DNA of 64,000 bases, from the NCBI RefSeq assembly GCF_000524195.1, contig NW_020170393.1, forward strand, positions 519,912 through 583,911, in the 5' to 3' direction. Positions within the stretch are counted from its first letter, which is position 1, and each line of letters begins with the position of its first letter. The notes beneath the pieces were generated by a model. It saw only the letters and a program-made list of their open reading frames with translations. It made no database searches and was not told the origin of the DNA. The translations under genes and the position numbers were made by a program. Positions 13,987-26,355 of the stretch are shown here, one piece after another. This stretch comes from Echinococcus granulosus (Eukaryota; Platyhelminthes; Cestoda; Cyclophyllidea; Taeniidae).

Positions 13987-14022
13987 TTTGCATACCTGGG
14001 TCTGGGGTCACAAATAGGTCAA
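13987..14022 (+). repeat. Degenerate copy of the TTAA-GTCAC terminal repeat
   Basis: CATACCTGGGTCTGGGGTCA runs into CACAAATAGGTC. It matches the copy at 36995 (TTACCCGGGTCTGGCGTCAC) with the same 20-base offset, but TTAA has become TTTG here and the palindrome is broken. Confidence 0.45.
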
Positions 14023-15349
14023 AGTTCTCTTCGCGGCATAAATTATGGCCGTTCATGCGAATATTTCCGACATTTGCTTACAAATCTCCCTCTCAATCTG
14101 TTCCTTGTAGTTGTGTACGTCTGGACGAACTTTTCATGGTTGTTGTTTCTGTTACTCCTGTTGATGTGGCGGCGTCATACTATCCACATGACAAATTACT
14201 TCATCTCGTTATTTTTCGTTATGCGGGATTTTCGATGGATAAATACATACTCATAAAGGAAAGTGTTGAGACACCTTCAGCCGAATCTGAAGGCCGAGGG
14301 CTCGTGGCAGGGGGAAAGGCGGTGCCACGCCGAGGTGGGGTAAATTTTACCGCATTACGATGTCTAAAGGCAGCACAGCCCTTCAGCAACCACAGTGTTT
14401 GTTTTTATGGCGGTGAGCGTGGGACGACTGTGCCAAGGATGCGCCTTGGTGAAGGTGAGAATAAGATATCAAAGCCACTTTCGCACCGAACAAGCCGCAG
14501 ATTTACGGACAGGCCGTTGACTCCACCATTTGGCATGGCATTTTCAGCGTCTGAGAAAGCAGCTTTGGGATCATCATCAACACCCGTATGACAACAACAA
14601 ACACCATAAGACATCCCAGGTGATTCTATAAGGCAATTTCCATTCCCAGAATAATGTGCTCCCATCAGAATGTACAAGCGCTTCCGCCCGTGCTGCTGGA
14701 GACTTGGACATTCACCTTATGAGGTAAACAAACCACCACAAGGTCGGAGTAAGCTCCGAATATGTCTAAGCTCTGACCGCACAGAGGAGCTATGTTGGAG
14801 TTTGTAAATTTGTTGACTTGAAGTTTGGCCAATATGTCGGCATGCTGCAAATCCTAGGAAAACCATTTTTCGAGGTTCCACTTTATGGTCGCACCACCAT
14901 TTTAGGTAGTCGGATAAGGATAAAATTTACCAAGCACTTAGCTGAGTCTCGCAATTTAACCACTTAAAATAGGACGGATTTAAGACTTGGACTTTGTTTG
15001 CCAAACGCACCGACATTGTGTGTAATCATGTGTCTAGACGGTGGCCTTGTGTCTCAAAAATATCCGCCGCACCGTTTGTAATTTTTGGCCGTCTTGTCCG
15101 ACTCGCTATCTCTCGCCGACCTGACAGATAGTGGCAAAAGGAAATGGCCGCATTTTGCAAAGCCAAAACTTGATCTGTTAGCCAGCAAACACTTGTGGCA
15201 TTTCCACACTACTAACAGACCAAAGGAGAAAGTGAACTGACAATCTTACGCCACAAAAAGGATTTACTTAATGCAATTTATGACTACTTTTAAATTACTG
15301 TATGACATTTTTTGCCTTACTCTTACAAGCTACAAGTAATTTGGATCGA

Positions 15350-15519
15350 GTGACTTCCCTGAAGTTTTTTGGCAGAATATGTATGGCCTACCTACAGAAG
15401 GGCTTAGGGGCTATTGGCACCGCTCCCAGATCAGTTCGCCCGGTGAAGGCACAATGGCGGAGACCCAAGTGACTTGTTACCAAAACCGATGGTTAAACAA
15501 GCCATTAAAGTATTTCATG
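15350..15519 (-). repeat. LTR-like repeat copy (family A), decayed
   Basis: On the minus strand it carries GGCTTGTTTAACCATCGG, a TTTTGGTAACAAGTCACTTGG run, a GCCCCTAAGCCC block and CATATTCTGCC, matching the other copies in order. Ends are approximate. Confidence 0.5.
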
Positions 15520-16082
15520 GCACCCCTCTCTCCTTTTAATCGTCGACCCCGCGACCCGCTTGGTTAACCTCTTGCTTCGGCCATCACAACGTAGTCGAGG
15601 CTGTAAGGAGAAACTCTTACGAACCTGCCTTACTAGTCATCGAATTTGCGTGCACCTGAATCGTCACTGATACCTCTTGGCAAATACAATTGAGTATTCT
15701 TTATTTTTTCTTTAAGAAATATTTGTTTTCTGCTGAGGGCCTATGGTGTCTAAGACCATATCAGCTTTTAAATCAGCTACTTGGATGGCACTGACTCATC
15801 TGATTTAGCGGTCTCGGAGAGGTAACAGGTCTTCAGTAATCGGTTTATTCTCCTCTACCTCCACACTCCTCCCTAGACATTCGCCAAAAAGGAATGAATG
15901 GGATTTAGCCTAAAACATGATCGACCGTATCCTGAAATGGTCTACTTAGCCCCATACCACCAAAATTTATTTAGAGCCGTTACCAAGACTATGTTCATTA
16001 TGTCTAGTTGTTCTTCATGGGCAGATTTTTTTAATTTTTGCTAACCTCCATCTGTGAGGCGATATTTACCTCAAGCACGTGT

Positions 16083-16118
16083 TTAACACATTGACTACCA
16101 CTGTCACAAATATGTGAC
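16083..16118 (+). repeat. TTAA-anchored terminal repeat, left end
   Basis: It consists of TTAA, 16 bases, then GTCACAAATATGTGAC, a near-palindrome. The same layout occurs inverted at 18714-18749 and forward at 36995-37030, always with GTCAC exactly 20 bases from the start of TTAA. TTAA target sites are the hallmark of piggyBac-type DNA transposons, so this is probably one end of a non-autonomous element. Confidence 0.55.
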
Positions 16119-16885
16119 GCTCCGGCTTCCATGCCCGAGCCAGCACACAGCAAATATTTGGCATATTTATTTAAAAGAAAATTTTCGTGGGGTAAAAAAG
16201 CAAATTAGGAGTGATGGGTTTCCTGCGACTAAATTTTCTCTGGGTCTCTGAAAGCGAGCGTATTAACTGTACATACCCTGTAATTCTTCCTCTCAGGGGC
16301 TACCCTGCTGGTGGCATGGTACTCCACCCATGTCAGTTAGGCTACCAGCCTTCCAGGCCTTTTGTGGACCTGTAACAGCGCTGCTTCTGAACTGATATGC
16401 CTAATGGCATCTTCAAGAATAAGTTAGACACGGCATATATTTAGCTTAAAGTCCTGTAACCATTCTATGGGCCAAATATGGACATGCTAGGGCGCATGTG
16501 ACGGGGCTCCTAGACCATCTGTCATTGCGACTAGAACATGAGACATTGTCTGCACAATAAAGCTCCTTATGGCAGACAACCGCATTCGAGCCGTGCGGAC
16601 ATCACACAATTAACTTCACACGGCGAAAGTGCTCCTGTTGGCAAAACTTCAGTGAAGGCAAAGTAAAAGAGACGGGGACCACCTTAAGTGAGTGCCAAAT
16701 GTCTTCTCTCTGTTGCAAGCCTACTGTCTTGCCTGATTACACATCGCTCTCATGTACGTAGAGCCGTCTTTCAGACCTGACATGGTCTTGGCATGTGCTC
16801 GAAGTGGAGTCCTGCAAACAGGCGGATGAACCCCAAAGATGTGATTGAGTTAATATTTGGTTCTGGGGCTTAAATCAGTTTATTA

Positions 16886-17400
16886 TGCAAGACTTTACTT
16901 GTTTGTTTAACTCTCAGTTTTGGTAATGGGTAACTGAGGCCTCCGCCATTGCACCTCTCCAAGGTGGCATGGCGTCCGGGCCGTGCCATTGGCCTCTCAG
17001 CTCTTCTATAGATTAAAAGTAGGTTTTTTATCTCAGTATTATGCCGTTTTTTTCGTGCTAAATTTGTGGCACAGGAAAGCGAAATTCGATCTTAAAAGCC
17101 AACTATTCCGACTTTTACCGTTGGGTGGTAAACCTTAGTGGGGCGGAAGAAACCCATATGCTACCTTTGGGAGAATCTGTGACTACTCCTAACAGAAGGG
17201 TTGTAAATGATGTCTACCTTCGGTAACTACTCCAGTCCAGTGTTCGCCAGGAAAGCTCTTGAGGATGGAAGTGGCACCACTCGTGGAATACCTTGAAACT
17301 CTCGTTACGGGGCTGTATATGATAACTCTACGATGGTGTCAATGAGGTGAACACGGGATGCCTCGTCTACCACTCTACCAGCTGGCCAGAACCCCAAATA
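16886..17400 (+). mobile_element. LTR-like repeat (family A) with adjoining internal region
   Basis: The LTR part is 16886-17062: TTGTTTGTTTAAC near the start, a TTTTGGTAATGGG run, then GTGCTAAA at the end. It is followed directly by TTTGTGGCACAGGAAAGC, which resembles a primer-binding-site leader. The internal part (about 17063-17400, including CTACTCCTAACAGAAGGGTT and GAACACGGGATGCCTCGTCT) aligns in order with 32222-32540. No gag or pol frame is visible, so it is either a TRIM (miniature LTR element) or a decayed LTR retrotransposon. Confidence 0.55.
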
Positions 17401-18062
17401 AATAATGGATACTTAATTGTATTCCGAAAAATAATAAGCTATGACTGTTCACTGGAAAAATATACATAAGTTTGAGCTGAAATAGATCGTCGTCTTCCAG
17501 TGGCAACAATAGCACCTCAAAAGTCTTCCAGAAGAAGTAAAAAAAATCCACAATAGTGGTCACATCGACTTGTGTAAGGCATGTAAACGAATACTGCGTA
17601 GAGTCGCATTACCGCAGCATCTGACTGCCAGTGAGCTTTACTGGACTGGAAACAGACACGTCCTACAGTTATTGGCAGGAGCAGGTTCTAGGCTCAGTGA
17701 TAGAAGGTGCAGCACGTGGGTCTTTGTTGATGAACCTTTTGGGCGGTCTACTGGGACGTTTCGCATGATTGACTGGAGGTCTTAAATCCATCACAAAGGA
17801 AAGGGTGTAATAATGGGTCATTAGGAAATCAAACTGCTTTATTACATATGTTTATCCCCCGCCTTTTCCCCGTTGATTACCCTCTTATCTTCGAAAGTCT
17901 TCCTTTTGAAGATACCGCACCCGTACACACACACAACAATTGCAATGCTAGTCGTTAGGCCGTGGTGGCAACAAACTTCAATGCGCACATGTAGAAAAAA
18001 ATCTGCTACCAGAGCATTAAAACAAAGCTAACCACCTAGGGGGAGCACTCAAACTCATGTTG

Positions 18063-18097
18063 CCCCCCCCCCCCCCACCGCCGCCGCCGCCGCCGCC
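18063..18097. repeat. C homopolymer followed by (CCG)n
   Basis: Fourteen consecutive C at 18063-18076, then six to seven CCG units to 18097. Not within any gene model. Confidence 0.9.
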
Positions 18098-18713
18098 TCC
18101 GATGCTGTCGCCACCGCTTCACGGCCAAAAAGGAGTTGCTGTAGCGGATACTTTACAATCGGATACAGTATCAGACATGGATAAGATAACGTGCAGTTGA
18201 TTTAACCGAACAAAAATGAATTTGGTAAGGTTCCGTGACCTGGTTTCCCACCACAAAGAAGGAAATTGTCAACTCCTCCCCCCGTAAAACTAAACATGAA
18301 TGAATTTGGTGTGGTAAAATTCATGCTTATGACAATAAAATAACATGCCATATGAAGGGTGGGTCTGCGATGCTTTCATGTTAGCCCAAATTTCAGCCAC
18401 TTTGAAGCCGATGAACTTCCTGTTTCCCGTTTCGGGGAAACTCGCGTTCTCCACAATTGGCCAGTTAGGTTGGCCTTGTAGCGGTCTTTTCCAAATGGAA
18501 AAGCAAGACTGAAATTAATTAAGCTAGTACGTCCGACACCAGGACCGAGGAGGAAAATTGAACATCAAAGTAATGCTCTTGAAAAACCAAAAATTGTAAT
18601 AATTAATGTCAGTAAAAGATCTTTAATCTGCCTAGTGCGTTTAAATTTAGGCAGTTTGCTTGAGTTATGGGTTGATGCTACCAAAAGCCACTATAAACTG
18701 GTGAAGGGCACGC

Positions 18714-18749
18714 GTCACGTATATGTGACATCGGCTACCAGCGGGTTAA
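18714..18749 (-). repeat. TTAA-anchored terminal repeat, right (inverted) end
   Basis: Read on the minus strand: TTAACCCGCTGGTAGCCGAT then GTCACATATACGTGAC, with the same 20-base offset as the copy at 16083. The CCC after TTAA also fits piggyBac-type termini. Confidence 0.55.
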
Positions 18750-21075
18750 ATAGCATGCTAAGAGACACATTCTTGCGTAAATTACTCAACTTATGTAAAT
18801 TGTTATCTTTTAATACATTATTTATCCTGTACAGTATTTACCTTGCATTTTAATATTGAGTGGCTGGAATGTTTACCTCTCAATGTGATCTTACCTGAAT
18901 ACAGGCAACAAAGGTGGCTAGCTGGGTCAGGTGAGACCTATACCAAAGTAATCTTTATCATTAGGCAGAAATATTGCATGAGTTGGCATGAATTTTAGCC
19001 TTCAACAGAAGGGATGACAAGGAGTGTCATTCTGACTGGGAAATACTTATTGTACTGACCTCGCAGAATGTAGAGTGGATGGAAAGAGGGTGCCACCTTC
19101 ACTTCGCATACTCGAATCCGGATGGTTTTGCTGGTAGGGAAGTAAGGTGCAATTAAGCTGCCACTATCTCGCCTCCTCCTCGACTATCTACTGCTGAGGC
19201 CCAAGTAGCTTAGCCCAGCCCACGTCCCCTATGCAACGCCTTTTACGAATCCGGACAGTCTCCTTGTGCGTCGAATGGTTGCAATACAAGCACACATAAC
19301 CATAAAGTGAAGAAAATGAATAAATGCAGTTGTTGGGTGTTTTACACCACCAGTAGATAGCGAGGGTGAATGTATGCCAGTTTTAATGCGCTTTCCACTG
19401 CCTCTGAGAATCGCCGACCCCCTGCTCGTCCGCGTGTGTGGGTGTGCCCAAGTCCTCACTTTGATGGGACCGATTGGCAAGGCGTTGAGTTAAGTTACTG
19501 CGATGGGAGGCACTTCTTTGCACGTGCGAATTAGGCGTAGTGAGCCCCAAACCCGGACACGTCTCTTTTAATCAAGGCAGCATTCAGTCAGAGAGCATCT
19601 CGCTGGGAAAGAAGCCGCGGATAAATAAACTTGGGCAACCGTATATGAGTGGGGTGGAGTATAAAACTTTGCCAAAAGGATTGTGAAACTAGATTCAACG
19701 TAAAAATTTACTCTAAATAAGGCTATTCTATCAACTGTGCAATTCAGATGAAAAATTAGCGGATTACTGCCTTTTTTATTGCCCTTGTAATAAAAACAGG
19801 GGGATGACACAAGGGCTATCTAACTAGTCCTCTGTCCGCTTACATAAAATCACGGCAGAAGAGAGCGAGGAAGGCTAGTGTGTACCTGAATGTACAAAAT
19901 ATGTGCCGCCGACTGCTTCAATTAACGTCGCTGTGGTTCGTGTTTACCGAACCCCGCCTTGGAGTGTGTGTGCGTGGGGTGGGAAATGTATGGGCGTGGG
20001 GAAATGGTACGCTTCTGGCCCAAAAAACACTGCGCTTTGGTGGAGGTTTGGATAAAACATGGGAGGCAAAAAAGTATTGGCGGTAAATCAGTGGCGAGGA
20101 CTGCAGTCTAAAGGAGACTTCAAAGTGACTGGATTTAACCATAAACCACAAATAGCAGGGGGGGGGAGGGAGACTTTTGATTCGGGTGCTCCTTTGGGCC
20201 ATATTTCTTAATTATGCCCACTGCCATGCTATTAGGTTAGTGCGCTTTCCATAAATTATGGGTATGTGAGTTTGTAGAGCAGTTACTTAGGCGCATTGTA
20301 GTGTAATGTAGGCTACATTAACACCCACACAAGCCATTTTCATGGTCCGATGATGCAGAGGTGCCTTTGATCTCTCCCACCGAAGGAGGCAGTCGTGCGT
20401 GCGTGCGCTCGCCGGCAGCTTATTACAAAGGCGATGGCAACAACAACAGCACCATGGCGGATGAGGAGGCGGAGAAGGCGGACTTTTGAAGATGTACGTC
20501 ACCTCAATTTCGGTGCTTTTGAGTTCCTGTGTGTGAGTATGCCAAAACCACTAAACATAAAAAGGAGTGACATCCTTCAACTCGAGATTGACACAAATTG
20601 TACCCTCCTTTTTATTTGTCCTATCGCCTAGTCAAAGACAATTTACACTACGTTTGAGTATCTCAATAGAATTAGATGATCAGCTTTACCTTTTGACTTC
20701 CTACTGACCAGTTAAACAGTTTTTTTCGCTGGATTTTGTTGTCAAAACAGCTAAGCGCAGTATCAGGGGTTGGGTATGTGACTTTGTAGATTTTGTCCTG
20801 TCGCTGAGGCTTGACGTAAAGCCCTCCAAAAGGTGTAACGTACTCTTGCTTCAACACATTTGATACCATGACCTCGGAGGAAAACCGACCACCACCACAA
20901 CTCACAGGGCATGTTTTAATTATCTCAGTGCTGCTCGACAGCTAAAAAGTGTTGCTTTCTTCACATCCCGAACATCCAACATTTCCGATGTTTCAACCTC
21001 AACTATCCCGATGGCGGCAGGGCTCATGGAACCAGTAGAGAGTGTGAGCAGACCGATAACAAATGACATTTATTT

Positions 21076-21253
21076 AAGTAATACTTTAATTGTGTAAGTA
21101 ACGCCTCGTTTTAGTTTCGGGGCACCTAGGGCTCCGAAATTGTTACTTCTGCTAGGCCAGTAGCCTCTCAGCCCCTCTTTGCATCGACAATACAAATTCT
21201 GCTTGAGTATTATGTCTCCTCTTGTCTTAAGGGATGTCCCGGGGGGTTGTGAT
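21076..21253 (+). repeat. LTR-like repeat copy (family A)
   Basis: It contains GTAATACTTTAATTGTGTAA, TTCGGGGCACCTAGGG, GCCAGTAGCCTCTCAGCCCC, AATACAAATTCTGC and TATGTCTCCTCTTGTCTTAA in the family order. Ends are approximate. Confidence 0.5.
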
Positions 21254-21757
21254 TTCATTCTATCATGCTAACATAAGAATGTTTCTTTGTGTAGGATAAT
21301 GATGGTGCAAATAATTGGTTAGCTCGACTTTAGTCTAGGAGTCTTTGCAATTTTCTTCATATTTCTCAGTGTGGGCGAGACTTCGACAAATGTTGCCTTT
21401 AATTAGGCAGACATCATCCTAAGCAGGATCCTCCGTTGCATGTTCTATCATTGGGCTGTGAAGAGGGCAACTTATTTCTACTTTTGACCTCCGTATGAAG
21501 GCGGCAATCACAAATTGCAGTAGCCTTTAATTGTCACAAATCCTTGTGATTGATGTCGGGTGAGTCGGAATGACGCAGTAAAAGGAGTTGCTTTTCGCAT
21601 GTGTAGTAAAAAGGCAAGACTTAAAAAATTTGGACACGAGAAGGATGGATGCATCGGCCCTAAGCCATCACAATAGCAATTATAAAAACTGGCTCTTCAC
21701 TGGTTTTTGCAAACAGTTTTATTACACGCTTTTGAAAAACCAAAAAAATGATATTTT

Positions 21758-21935
21758 ATAATACGTTGATTGCATATTTGGCTCTCGGCTTTGGTAAGCG
21801 GGCCACTTAAGTGTTCGGACATTGTAACTTCGCGGGATGGGTTGGCTTCCAGGCCATGCCAGTAGTCCCTGCAGTCCCTTCCCCACGTCGACAGTACATA
21901 TTCCGCCCCAAATATTATGTCAAGTTGAGCTGCAA
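21758..21935 (+). repeat. LTR-like repeat copy (family A)
   Basis: It begins TAATACGTTGATTG, then CGGCTTTGGTAAGCGGGCCA, GGCCATGCCAGTAGTCCC, CAGTACATATTCCGCCCC and ATTATGTCAAGTTGAGCTGC, in the same order as the other copies. Confidence 0.5.
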
Positions 21936-22331
21936 CCCAAGCACCATTTCAAAATTTTCATACCATTATGCAATACATTTTAACCTTTAAAGGGCCAAGG
22001 AGATGCAGTAGTCTGGCATTGCTAACTTTTAAGACGCGCTTTTCCAGTAAATTACTCGGACTGCTAACATTTCAGGATTAGAAATATTCTTCATTTTCAA
22101 AATAATTAATGGTATGCTCGGCTGTTATTTGTCTCACGGGCTGTGGTAATATAGCGTCACCTCATCGTCAGCATGCAATTGCTAAAGTCCTGCACCATCG
22201 GCGGTCGCTGCCCTCCCGTCTTCACCTGTTCTTGGGGTCCACTGTTTAAAAACATATGCTTGTATCTGGCTTTAAGACGGACGAATCAAAGTATCATTCT
22301 GTAGCATCCCACCGTCCCACTGCGTGCATGG

Positions 22332-22525
22332 TGTAGCACCTGGAGACCCCTCTGGAGACGAGGGAAGACCTGGTACTTGTCCAGAATATGTGTTATCAAC
22401 GTACTATAGGGCGTGGGGCTACTAGCACTGCCTGAGTGCCAGATCGCCCGGCAAGGTACAGAGACGGAGCCCCTGAGTGGCCCGTTTCAAAAACCGGCAG
22501 TTAAACAAACAACCAACATTTTACA
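22332..22525 (-). repeat. LTR-like repeat copy (family A), well preserved
   Basis: On the minus strand it runs from TGTAAAATGTTGGTTGTTTG through GTTTAACTGCCGG to GTGCTACA, so it starts TG and ends CA over about 194 bp, as expected of an LTR. I see no flanking duplication. Confidence 0.6.
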
Positions 22526-23134
22526 ACGCCTTTGGCGTGACAACTTACACGTTGTAACGTAACATACACAAAGCCCTACTATTACATCAACCCACCTACT
22601 TGCGTTTAAAAATTAAGACTTGGCTAGTTTACAACAATTCCCGTTAAAGGTCAGGAGAAGGGCAAAGGGGTTTAAGTCCACTGCAGTTTGCATTTAAATA
22701 CACTCACTAAATAGACACTCAAGCCCGTTCACAGCCTTCGGTGGGTGTCCGGTTTCAACACATAAACACTTTTGGCGTTTTTTAAACAGCAGATGTTGTT
22801 ATTACCACTGAAATTTAATCATGCTTTTACAAGCCTTTTGACTATTCTACTCAGAAGAAGGTACCTGAACGGAAACGATGGCCGCTCCCTCGTCTTTACT
22901 TTCATTAATAGGTTCAAACGAGTGTTTGCAGTAAAAAGTGCCTTGAAAGCGCCTATTTGGCACGGCTAGTGGAAATACTTGGGAAGAAAGAAAAACATGC
23001 AGTATTTTATCATTTCTAGAAGCAATAAAAGATTGAATGCATCAATAAAAGATTAAACAGATGACCAGGTTGATAGATAAGTGAACGAATGAGGTAATAA
23101 GTTAATGTTGCGCCCCGAGACTGCCCTGAAGAGG

Positions 23135-23240
23135 AAAGAATACTTAGCGTTGACATATAGGAGAGGTTGTGGAGGCTACTGGCATGGCCCAGAGGCCAAG
23201 CCGGTGATGGAGACATAGTGGCGGAGTTAGATGAACAATT
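23135..23240 (-). repeat. Partial LTR-like repeat copy (family A)
   Basis: Only the middle of the family is present: GGCTACTGGCATGGCCCAGA and AAGCCGGTGATGGAGACATA, then TGGCGGAG. It compares with the copy at 15350. Confidence 0.4.
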
Positions 23241-26200
23241 GTTGTGTTGTATTATTAAGGCACCTTATCCAGATCTTAAAAAATTCCACACCCATTGCAT
23301 GGTTGGCGTCGGCTCTGCTTTGTACTTATTTATAGGGCACATTTGGCATTGGATGCCGTTTGATCGCAGCCCTAGGGTCATCAGTCACCCTTTAACCCTA
23401 CCAATGTTATTCTTCTCCTTTGCATGCCACCGCAATCCAGAGGTGATACCTGAGATAGGCTTGGTCATGCCCGACTTTTAATTGCCTCTAAGAGTACAAG
23501 ATTACGAAGGACAGGTGCAATACTTCAATCTTCATAAATCATTTTGATGGGACCCCACCTCACTCCATCTTTTCTTTATAACTCTTCCAAATACAGACTT
23601 GTATATACACCTCGACGTGATTATCTACTGCGCTTTAACAATGCAGAGTGGAAACATGAGAGGGTAGAGCGGAGAGTGAGCTGCGCCTCACCACTTTCCT
23701 CCTCTCTTTTGATGTGCCCTTTCTTCTTTACTTTTTGACCACCCCAATTTTAAAGCACCACTTTAAAGTTTCATGACGCTACCAGTCATTCACTGCCTCG
23801 GTCGTGCATCTTTTGCTGGCAGGCAGAGGCACCTCCGCGGGCTGCTAATACACGTAAGCAGTGAAATGTTGCCCCCGTGGAAGGGAGAGTAAAACTGCCC
23901 TGGATATGCGAGTCACTGACCGATCCAGGAGGGCTTAGCTCTCGCAGCGTTAATCGCTGCATTTTGGCTCCAGTCTCAAGCACAGTTCCAGTTGCCCTCG
24001 TTTTGAATTTGCAATGGGATATTCTCACTGAAATCAATTGAAAATCTGCTGATAGTAGGCGCTGATACTCAGTTAAGTGCGGATTGGGCATTATTTCCTA
24101 CCTACCATCGAATCTCTTTCCTAGTTTTATTCAATCAAAGGATTGGCAACTAGATGTAAGCGTTGTTGGGGCCTATAATCACGTGACGCTTCCACTCTGA
24201 CTGCAGACCTATCCAGCTCCGACTTAATAGCCGATTGTCCGCTTGGACTGACAAATCATAGCTACATTGCCGCAACGCTTCCTTCCATACTCCTCCCGCA
24301 CAATTCGTTTATTACAGAATAAATATCTAGATATATATATTCTCCTTCTTCGGTTCAAAATCCTCTTTTTTTCTCCCTCTTGATCATACTCAGCGCCTTT
24401 AGCCTAGTCGGGGCCTGTGTTTCGTAGGGGACTTTCACAGACTACCCCCCTTAACTGTGACGATGGGGACGTTTCTTTGTACACAAAGGCGAATTCGCAA
24501 ACATTTTCCCTCATTGCTTTGCGTGCGGTGGCACTTTTGAGCTAAGTGTCTGCGGCATGGCAAATAGAAAGAGACTGGCTTTTTTGTGCACGACACAGGG
24601 ATAGGGTCCTTTGCAAGCATCCACCGCCTTAGCGACGGCGCTTAGGAACTAAAAGAATTGCTATTAATATTCATAAGTGGATCCTTGTAGGATGTTAGAA
24701 AGAAATATGGACGTCCGTAAGGCGATTTGATCAAATGGGATATCCAAAGGGAGTGGATGTTAGGTACTTAATCAGTTGTGGCCTTAACCGCAGTGCGGTC
24801 TAAAACGCTTTGTGGGATGCGGATTGGTGTGATTCACAAATCATATGAAAGCCCATTTTAGTCCCTGAAACCAAATGACGCCACAACCTTTCATGCACAA
24901 AACGCGGTTACACTTCTACCGCCACCTCCATTTCATGAGTGTTGGTAACTGGGCATGAAAGAGAGCTCTGCGAGGAATGGATAGCCTAATCCACTCAAGC
25001 TTATCAGAGCCGTGCAAAAACGTGCATAATTTGTCTGTAAAAAGATAATCAACCACCGCGCCCACAAGCACGACGTGTGACAAGCCCAACACGACTGCGT
25101 GCATGCGTAATGCCGAAGTGGTGGAGGCGGGATTTCATAAAGGCGGCGACGTCGGCAGGGCGGCGGTGATGAGGGTATATCCGCGTCACGACACTGCCTA
25201 GTCCGCGAGGCTTTTGCACAAAGGCGGAATGGGTTGGATGGGGTTGATTCATGCTTTGATGGGGCAAAAACCGAGAGGCGGTCGTTCGGTCCATCGGTCG
25301 GGTGGACGGCCATCCCACATCAAGGGCGTTTATCATATGTAAAGGGTGCAAGTCACTTCAAACAACTGAATCATCAATCCTCGCATTTGATTTACACGTT
25401 TCGCTAGTCCCATGAAACAGTCTTTGACACAATGGGTGCAATTTTTCAATGTCAGAGTGAAATTTTGACTATTATTAATCACAATTCGGTTAATGAGCGG
25501 CGTACGGCCTTAAAATAACATGACGGACAGGTTAGAAATCGAGCAAGAACCAAGATAGGATAGTTTTAAATCATTTCTGCCTATGAACAAATCAAGGAGG
25601 TACAAATACGACACTCCAGTCTTCATTACACCTTTGCGATATCCGATTTACGATGTCGTGATAAATGGTGTAACAACAAGAAAATACGGTTTTAACTTCC
25701 CTCTTTTTCTTACCTAGATAATGGAGTCTATTGGAGACTTATTTTTTAACCTAAATGTGAACAGCCGGTGATAAAATCACCGTGCTATGCTCAAGCAGAG
25801 TCGCCTTTTTCCAAGGAGGGGAAAGGGCGGAGCGCCGGAGAGGCATTCAATTAGGCTGATTCCTTTCTTTCTCACAGCATACAATCGGTGGTGTTTGTCG
25901 TTTTTTCTTCTTCCGTCTATTCAAAAAGCTCATCTAAAAGCTGTTAGCTTGCTTATGGGAACAGAAATTTATCGCTCATAAAGTGCTGCTGTCAAGGTGA
26001 CGGTGGTAGTGGCAGGGCACTTGACACCCTTTTTCCTCCCCAATACTGCCAATGCCCGCAAATTTTTTAAACACACCTCATATGAAGAAAAACCTGGTAT
26101 AACTAGAGCAAATTCAAATCAATTTGTCTTGCCTCTTGTCAAGTATTTTCTTTAATTTCTGCCGTATATTTGATGATTGCAGATTTCACAGATGTCTTGT

Positions 26201-26337
26201 TACCTCAACCGCCATTCACTGGTAGCTGAATAAATTCTGTCAAATAATAGGATTCATCAGTATCTCAGCTTTTTCTATTCCATTAATAAAAAGAGCGCTA
26301 CGTCTGCATGGAAGTAAAGATAGATAATAAAACAGAT

Positions 26338-26355
26338 TTCTTCTTCTTCTTCTTC
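26338..26355. repeat. (TTC)n microsatellite
   Basis: Six TTC units in the gene-poor region upstream of SPARC's 3' end. Confidence 0.85.

Larger units (their letters stand above)
16083..18749. mobile_element. Candidate non-autonomous piggyBac-like element, about 2.67 kb
   Basis: It is bounded by inverted termini of the form TTAA-N16-GTCACA..TGTGAC, with TTAA at both outer ends. The inside has no transposase frame. It contains an LTR-like insertion (16886-17400) and a C-run followed by (CCG)n at 18063-18097. The two ends are only about 70% alike, so it would be old, or the pair may come from two separate small elements. Confidence 0.35.

Noticed and set aside
14055..14591. Plus frame of 178 residues in the gene-poor region
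   Set aside because: Composition is erratic, no domain is visible, there is no neighbouring exon in phase, and it is surrounded by repeats.
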